Assembly (NCBI GenBank): GCA_903862955.1
Contig: CAIPAH010000004.1
Span: 1 to 64,000, forward strand
Source of the DNA: an uncultured Opitutia bacterium
Lineage (GTDB): Bacteria > Verrucomicrobiota > Verrucomicrobiia > Opitutales > Opitutaceae
Reading direction: 5' to 3'
Length of the DNA: 64,000 nucleotides
Part shown: in pieces, positions 59,163 to 64,000 of the stretch
Layout of the letters: every line of letters begins with the position of its first letter
Numbering within the stretch: the first letter of the stretch is position 1
Notes under the pieces: generated by a model
What the model was told of the DNA's origin: nothing
Databases searched by the model: none
The model's input: only the letters and a program-made list of their open reading frames with translations
Position numbers and translations under genes: made by a program

Positions 59163-61270
59163 TTGGAGTCGAGAATCAGGACCGGTTCCCAGTCGGCCGA
59201 AGGCGGGGTTTGGGCATGGCGGGCAGATTCCTCCCGCAGTCGCCGGGTGGTCAAGTCGTCAGGCATCAAGCCCTCGGCGCGGGCGAGGGCCGCCGCCGCT
59301 TCGGCGAAGCGCCGGTGGACGTAGGCGTCGTAGCCCGCCCGGTAGGCGGCGAGGAACTCACGCTCGGGGGCCGACAGCGCGGCCGTCTCGCCGTGCAGCG
59401 CGTGCACCTCAATCGCCTCCTGTTTGCCCTTCACGCGCAAGCGCGCGAGCGGGCGCGTGGCGAGCATGCCGGCGACACGGTGGGCGGTTGCTTCGCCGAG
59501 GAGGATGTGGGTGCCGAAGACCTTGTTGGCGCCCTCGAGCCGCGAGGCGAGGTTCACGGTGTCGCCCATCACGGTGTAGTTCTTTTTGCGCGAGGAGCCG
59601 ACGTTGCCGACGATGAGCTCGCCGGTGTTGAGGCCGATGCGCACGGCCAGCGTAACGCCGGCGGCCGACGCGTAGCGGGCGTTGAGATCGGCGACGAGGC
59701 CCTGCGCTGCGAGGGCGGCGCGACAGGCTGCGAGCGCGTGGTCGGGCAGCGACGCCGGAACGCCGAAGACCGCCATGACGGCGTCACCGATGTATTTGTC
59801 GACGTAGGCGCCGTGGTTGAGCAGGCACTCGCTGGTGGCGTCGAGGTAGGCGTTGACGACCGCGACCATCTGCTCGGGGTGGTCCTTCAGCTTTTCCGAG
59901 AGGTTGGTGAACCCGGCCAGATCGGAGAAAAACACCGTTGCCTCGCGCTTTTCGCCGCCGAGGCGAATGGAGTCAGGATCACGCACAAGCTGTTCGACCA
60001 CGCCCGGATCCACATACGCGCCGAACATCGCCTGAATCTCGCGCTTGCGCGCCTGTTCGAGCCAGTAGCTCTCCGCGACGACGCCCAGCAGTGTCAGCCC
60101 CACGGCGACGACGGGCGTGGACGGGCCGAAAAACCAGCCGGCGGACAACGCCAGATAAGCGCCAAAAGGCAGGACGAGCGCGAGGATCACCGCGGTGGCC
60201 ACCGGCGCCGACAGCGAGGAACGACGATGTCCCGTCCAGGTGATTCCGCCGAGGGCGAGGAAGGCGGCCAGCAAGACGAAGACGCGCGGCACCGGCGTGA
60301 TGAATTCGTTGCCCGCCAGGTTGGCCCAGGCTGTCCAGTGTAGCAGGACCGCGGGCTCGACCTGGCCAATGGGCAGAGGCTTCACATCGAAGGTGCCACT
60401 GGCATTCGCCCCGACGAACACCGTCCGTCCGCGCACGGAATTGGCGATTTCACCGGAGAGAACTGGCTCGGCGGCGAGCGCACGGGCGACGCCTTCCGGA
60501 TCTAGTTCGGGCGCGGCCGCCACGACGCGCTCAAGGATCGGCCGCCCGGCGCGGATGAACGGCGCCGCGGAAAGCACCGGTACGCCGGCGGCGCGCAGTT
60601 GCTCCAGCCCGCCATGCCAATGCAGCAACCCGCCCGGGACCGGGGGCGGCGTTTCGAAGGCGGCCGCGGCGAGGGAGCCGGGCGCAGGGTAAGAGCGCGC
60701 CACGCCATCCTCGTCGGCGGGATAGTCCGTGAGACCAGTGCGGGTTCGCTGGAAGAACGCCGGATGCGCGGCCGTGTAGGCGGAGGGCCAGAAGACAGGT
60801 GGGCGCGCCACGGTCCGCGCGAGCACGACCGGGTGGGAGGCCGCGGTGACCGCGGCCAGCAACTGGTCCTGGGCGGCGTCGGATTCCTCGAGAAAAGTGA
60901 AGTCCACCACAATGTGCGCGGCGCCGGCCTGGTGCAGCGCGGCGATCAGTTGGGCGAAGATCGCGCGGGGAAACGGCCAGCGCACCCCCTGTTCGCTCAT
61001 CGCCGACATCGTGGCTTCGTCCACCAACACGAGGGCGGATTGGGCCGGCGGCGCCGGCACGCGCCAGGGGTGCCGGCTGGAAAGGTCGAAGAAGTCCCGG
61101 TCGAGCGCGCGGCTCAACGCCGAGAAAAGAAACGCCACGACAAGCACCGCCACCGGCAGCAGCCAGCGCCAGCGCCAGCGCCAGCGCCAGCGAACCGCTC
61201 CCGGGGTGCGCGATGAATGGGGCACGGCCCCAATTAGGTGCGCCGTCCGCCCCGCCCGCAAGCGAGACAT
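59159..61270 (-). CDS. Adenylate/guanylate cyclase with CHASE2 sensor
   Basis: A 703-residue membrane-bound class III nucleotide cyclase. An Arg/Trp stretch (RWRWRWRWRW) precedes the first membrane helix near residue 40-60. A periplasmic CHASE2 domain (about 60-330) contains VLVDEATMSAMSEQGVRWPFPR. Two more helices follow (around 335-400). The catalytic domain (about 440-620) has both metal-binding Asp (FSDLAGFT and YIGDAVMAVFG) and the core YTVMGDTVNLASRLEG. It ends with a TPR-like helical tail. It heads a four-gene run with overlapping codons. A hexamer repeat encodes the RW stretch. Confidence 0.92.
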   Translation of the reverse strand: MSRLRAGRTAHLIGAVPHSSRTPGAVRWRWRWRWRWLLPVAVLVVAFLFSALSRALDRDFFDLSSRHPWRVPAPPAQSALVLVDEATMSAMSEQGVRWPFPRAIFAQLIAALHQAGAAHIVVDFTFLEESDAAQDQLLAAVTAASHPVVLARTVARPPVFWPSAYTAAHPAFFQRTRTGLTDYPADEDGVARSYPAPGSLAAAAFETPPPVPGGLLHWHGGLEQLRAAGVPVLSAAPFIRAGRPILERVVAAAPELDPEGVARALAAEPVLSGEIANSVRGRTVFVGANASGTFDVKPLPIGQVEPAVLLHWTAWANLAGNEFITPVPRVFVLLAAFLALGGITWTGHRRSSLSAPVATAVILALVLPFGAYLALSAGWFFGPSTPVVAVGLTLLGVVAESYWLEQARKREIQAMFGAYVDPGVVEQLVRDPDSIRLGGEKREATVFFSDLAGFTNLSEKLKDHPEQMVAVVNAYLDATSECLLNHGAYVDKYIGDAVMAVFGVPASLPDHALAACRAALAAQGLVADLNARYASAAGVTLAVRIGLNTGELIVGNVGSSRKKNYTVMGDTVNLASRLEGANKVFGTHILLGEATAHRVAGMLATRPLARLRVKGKQEAIEVHALHGETAALSAPEREFLAAYRAGYDAYVHRRFAEAAAALARAEGLMPDDLTTRRLREESARHAQTPPSADWEPVLILDSK
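61163..61192 (-). repeat. CCAGCG hexamer repeat in the cyclase gene
   Basis: Five tandem copies of CCAGCG (plus strand) occupy 61163-61192 and encode five Arg-Trp pairs just before the first membrane helix. As a multiple of 3 it changes length but not frame. Confidence 0.85.
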
Positions 61271-61279
61271 CGGAGGGAG

Positions 61280-61338
61280 TGAGCCGGAAGCCAGGAAGCC
61301 AAGAGTTCGGATTTCTGCTTTCCTGGATTCCGGCTTCA
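61280..61338. repeat. AGCCGGAA inverted repeat upstream of the cyclase
   Basis: Left arm TGAGCCGGAAGCCAGGAA (61280-61297) pairs with TTCCTGGATTCCGGCTTCA (61320-61338) with few mismatches. It lies between the divergent cyclase and YkgJ-like genes and is related to the words at 39983-40089. Confidence 0.6.
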
Positions 61339-61388
61339 CTATTGCCTGGACGGGTCAAGGCGGCAGGCTGACTGGGAAAGCTTCCCCG

Positions 61389-61718
61389 TTGAGCTCATCG
61401 AACGACTGTCTCCACTGCGGCGTCTGCTGCTTTTCCCGGCTGGAAACATTTGTGCGCGTGACCGGCGAGGATTGGAGCCGGCTCGGGGACGGCGCGGACC
61501 GGGTGGCGCACTTCATCGGGCATCGGGCCTACATGAAGATGTCCGGCGAACACTGCGCGGCGCTCGATCTCCGCCGTACCGTGGGGGGGAAGCCGGAATT
61601 CTTCTGCACGGTTTACGAGCAGCGCCCGCAGACATGCCGCGACCTCGAGCGGGGTTCGGCGCAATGCGCGGGGGAGTGCATGGCGAAACGCGGTCGCGTC
61701 ACGCGATTAATGGCATAA
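61389..61718 (+). CDS. YkgJ-family cysteine-cluster protein
   Basis: A 109-residue protein. It begins near CLHCGVCC, a typical Cys-cluster start of the YkgJ group, and continues with FFCTVYEQRPQTCRDLERGS and AQCAGEC. The Cys pattern suggests a zinc or iron-sulfur site. A TTG at 61389 is the best start I find; no ATG lies close upstream in frame. It is 63 bases before the pyruvate carboxylase gene. Function unknown for the family. Confidence 0.7.
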   Translation: MSSSNDCLHCGVCCFSRLETFVRVTGEDWSRLGDGADRVAHFIGHRAYMKMSGEHCAALDLRRTVGGKPEFFCTVYEQRPQTCRDLERGSAQCAGECMAKRGRVTRLMA

Positions 61719-61781
61719 GGCGATGTTCGGGTTGGCGTTCCGCGGCGCGGTCCCTAAAGCCAAGGGTCGAATCTTTACCGC

Positions 61782-64000
61782 GTGACCCCCTCCAGCTCCC
61801 GTTCTCCCGCCCCGGAAATCCGCCCGCTCGCGAAATTGATGGCCGCCAACCGCGGCGAAATCGCGGTCCGGATTTTCCGCGCCGGCACCGAGCTCGGGCT
61901 GCGCACCGTGGCGGTTTACGCCGAGGAAGACCGTTTCTGCATCCACCGCTACAAGGCGGATGAGGCCTACCAGGTGGGTCACGGCAAGGGTCCCGTCGCC
62001 GCCTACCTCGACATCGAGAGCATCGTCGGCACCGCCAGGGAAAAGGGCGTGCAGGCCATCCACCCGGGCTACGGTTTTCTCTCGGAAAACGCCGCGCTCG
62101 CCCGCGCCTGCGAAAAGGCCGGCATCATTTGGGTCGGCCCGCGCCCGGAACTGCTAGAAATGATGGGCGATAAGACCGCCGCTCGCGCGCTCGCCAAGAA
62201 GATCAACGTGCCCGTGTTGCCCGGCACCGAGGAGCCGGTTACCGACCGTGGCGCCGCGTTGAAGATCGCGAAGGAGATCGGCTTTCCCCTCATCATTAAG
62301 GCGGCGTTCGGCGGCGGCGGTCGCGGCATGCGCGTGGTGCACAAGGCCGGCGACCTTGCTGCGCTGCTCGACGAGGCGCAGGCGGAGGCCGAGCGCGCGT
62401 TCGGCAATCCGGCGGTCTTCCTCGAGAAATACATCGCCAATGCCAAGCACATCGAGGTGCAGATCCTCGGTGACCAGCATGGCAACGTCATCCACCTGCA
62501 CGAGCGCGACTGCTCCGTGCAGCGCCGCCACCAGAAGGTCGTCGAGGTCGCGCCCAGCTTCGGCCTGCCCAAGGGCGTGATCACGGAGCTGTGCGAGGCC
62601 GCGGCGCGCATGGCGCGCGCGGTGCGCTACGATAACGCCGGCACGATCGAATTTCTCTACGACCTCGACCGGCACGAGTGGTTCTTCATCGAGATGAACC
62701 CGCGCATCCAGGTGGAACACACGGTAACGGAGGTCGTCACCGGGCTCGATCTCGTCCGCGCGCAGATCCTGATCGCGCAGGGCCATGCGCTGCACTCGGA
62801 CGCGGTCGGCATGCCAACACAGGAAAACGTCCCGTGCAACGGCTTCGCGATCCAGTGCCGCATCACGACGGAGGACCCGGAGAACAAGTTCGTGCCCGAC
62901 TACGGCCGCATCATCGCCTATCGCTCGCCGGGCGGCTTCGGCGTGCGCCTTGACGGCGGCATGGGTTACTCCGGCGCCGTCATCACGCCGTTCTACGACT
63001 CGCTGCTCGTGAAGTGCATCACCAGCGGCCAGACCTACGAGATCGCGATGGCCCGCGCGCGGCGCGTGCTGAGCGAATTCCGCATCCGCGGGGTGAAGAC
63101 CAACATCCCGTTCCTCGAGAACGTCATCGCGCACCCGCTCTTCCGCTCCGGCGCGGCCACTACGACGCTGATCGACACCTCGCCGGAACTGTTCGCCTTC
63201 AAGCCCCGCCGCGACCGCGCGTCGAAGCTGCTCAATTTCCTCGGCAACGTCGTCGTCAACGGCAACCCGCACGCCAAGGGCTACCGCCCGTCCAAGCCGC
63301 CGGCTCACGCCGTCGCCCCGGGCCAGGACGACCGCAGTGCGCCGCCGCCCGGCACGCGGCAGCGGCTGCTCGAGCTGGGCCCGAAGAAGTTTTCGGCGTG
63401 GACGCTCGCGCAGAAGCAGCTGCTCGTGACGGACACGACGTTTCGTGACGCGCACCAGTCGCTCATGGCCACGCGCGTGCGCAGCTACGACCTGCTGGCC
63501 TGCGCGGGCTTCCTCGCGCGGCGCGCGCCGGAGCTTTACTCGCTCGAGATGTGGGGCGGCGCGACCTTCGACACCGCGATGCGCTTCCTCAATGAGGACC
63601 CGTGGGAACGCCTGCGCCACCTGCGGGCGCGCGTGCCGAACATCTGCTTCCAGATGCTGTTCCGCGGCGCGAACGCCGTGGGCTACACCAATTATCCTGA
63701 CGCGGTCGTTGCCGGTTTCGTCCGTCACGCCGCGGCGGAGGGCATGGACATCTTCCGGATCTTCGACTCGCTGAACTATCTCCCCAACCTGCGCGTGGCG
63801 ATGGAGGCGGTCCAGGACACGCACGCCGTCTGCGAGGCCGCGCTCTGTTACTCGGGCGACATTCTCGACGGGCAACGGGACAAATTTACGCTGAAGTATT
63901 ACGTGAAGATGGCGCGCGAGCTTGAGCGCATGGGCGCACATGTGCTCGCCATCAAGGACATGGCCGGTCTCTGCCGGCCCTACGCCGCGCACAAGCTGGT
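61782..64000 (+). CDS. pyc: Pyruvate carboxylase, N-terminal two-thirds
   Basis: Biotin-dependent enzyme making oxaloacetate from pyruvate; the gene runs off the window. GTG at 61782 starts the frame. The biotin carboxylase domain (about 19-470) has KLMAANRGEIAVRIFRAG, the ATP-grasp loop KAAFGGGGRGMR (about 174-185) and EMNPRIQVEHTVTE (about 304). The carboxyltransferase domain begins near 551 with TDTTFRDAHQSLMATRVR, and continues through IFRIFDSLNYLPN and VLAIKDMAGLCRP. The frame is continuous between the two domains, and the order distinguishes it from acetyl- or propionyl-CoA carboxylase. The biotin carrier domain must lie beyond the window. Confidence 0.96.
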   Translation, partial: MTPSSSRSPAPEIRPLAKLMAANRGEIAVRIFRAGTELGLRTVAVYAEEDRFCIHRYKADEAYQVGHGKGPVAAYLDIESIVGTAREKGVQAIHPGYGFLSENAALARACEKAGIIWVGPRPELLEMMGDKTAARALAKKINVPVLPGTEEPVTDRGAALKIAKEIGFPLIIKAAFGGGGRGMRVVHKAGDLAALLDEAQAEAERAFGNPAVFLEKYIANAKHIEVQILGDQHGNVIHLHERDCSVQRRHQKVVEVAPSFGLPKGVITELCEAAARMARAVRYDNAGTIEFLYDLDRHEWFFIEMNPRIQVEHTVTEVVTGLDLVRAQILIAQGHALHSDAVGMPTQENVPCNGFAIQCRITTEDPENKFVPDYGRIIAYRSPGGFGVRLDGGMGYSGAVITPFYDSLLVKCITSGQTYEIAMARARRVLSEFRIRGVKTNIPFLENVIAHPLFRSGAATTTLIDTSPELFAFKPRRDRASKLLNFLGNVVVNGNPHAKGYRPSKPPAHAVAPGQDDRSAPPPGTRQRLLELGPKKFSAWTLAQKQLLVTDTTFRDAHQSLMATRVRSYDLLACAGFLARRAPELYSLEMWGGATFDTAMRFLNEDPWERLRHLRARVPNICFQMLFRGANAVGYTNYPDAVVAGFVRHAAAEGMDIFRIFDSLNYLPNLRVAMEAVQDTHAVCEAALCYSGDILDGQRDKFTLKYYVKMARELERMGAHVLAIKDMAGLCRPYAAHKL

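Noticed and set aside
62154-63992. A 612-codon minus-strand frame
   Set aside because: Antisense to pyruvate carboxylase, whose domains are continuous on the plus strand.

Overview
The window is about 64 kb of a high-GC bacterial chromosome, almost entirely protein-coding. The gene content points to the phylum Verrucomicrobiota, probably the family Opitutaceae. This is inferred from the mix of an oleC-oleD pair, an atp operon ending in atpD-atpC, a feoA-feoA-feoB-Cys-rich cassette, a GH88-like hydrolase, a carbohydrate ABC transporter and many short palindromic intergenic repeats. I see no phage, insertion sequence, integrase, CRISPR array, rRNA or tRNA. It reads as a conserved housekeeping backbone with some accessory metabolism.

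Layout. 1-0.8 kb: end of the F-type ATP synthase operon, closed by a good intrinsic terminator. 0.9-3.7 kb: ferrous iron uptake. 3.7-8.5 kb: an MFS transporter, two secreted amidohydrolase paralogues in tandem (the second has lost its metal ligands) and nagB. 8.6-10.7 kb, minus strand: queC, queE and an exoD-like gene. 10.9-16.3 kb, plus strand: histone-deacetylase-like protein, RNase D, oleC, oleD and a queuosine-precursor transporter. 16.3-18.4 kb: two divergent RNA methyltransferases. 18.5-24.2 kb: a large EF-hand membrane protein, a lipoate ligase-like protein, a hybrid histidine kinase with a defective receiver, pdxH and a cupin. 24.4-33.7 kb: TSUP transporter, M20 peptidase, MarC, GH88-like hydrolase, an SDR/aldo-keto reductase pair, rlmN, a lipocalin-like protein and a lipoprotein. 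33.7-46.5 kb: DAHP synthase, a TPR-like protein, a lytic transglycosylase, miaB, gmk, gnd, moeA and an OPT transporter. 46.5-49.6 kb: dnaN, pssA, a RelE-like protein and a small EF-hand protein. 49.7-55.2 kb: threonine dehydratase coupled to an ABC importer whose binding protein is fused to a permease, then a URO-D family protein. 55.3-61.3 kb, minus strand: a repetitive secreted protein, a Gfo/Idh oxidoreductase and a tightly overlapping run of four genes (CHASE2-cyclase, SH3 protein, M48 protease, haem-binding protein). 61.4 kb to the end: a YkgJ-like protein and the 5' two-thirds of pyruvate carboxylase.

The most unusual signal is the number of palindromic repeat elements whose arms overlap gene ends. 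The stop codons of queC, oleC, miaB and the gene at 34827, and the start codons of oleD and both divergent methyltransferase genes, lie inside such repeats. A four-copy heptamer of similar sequence sits inside the oleC reading frame. Other points of interest are the metal-less amidohydrolase paralogue, the binding-protein/permease fusion, the degenerate receiver and the four-gene cyclase operon. All functional calls come from reading motifs in the sequence; no database search was run.
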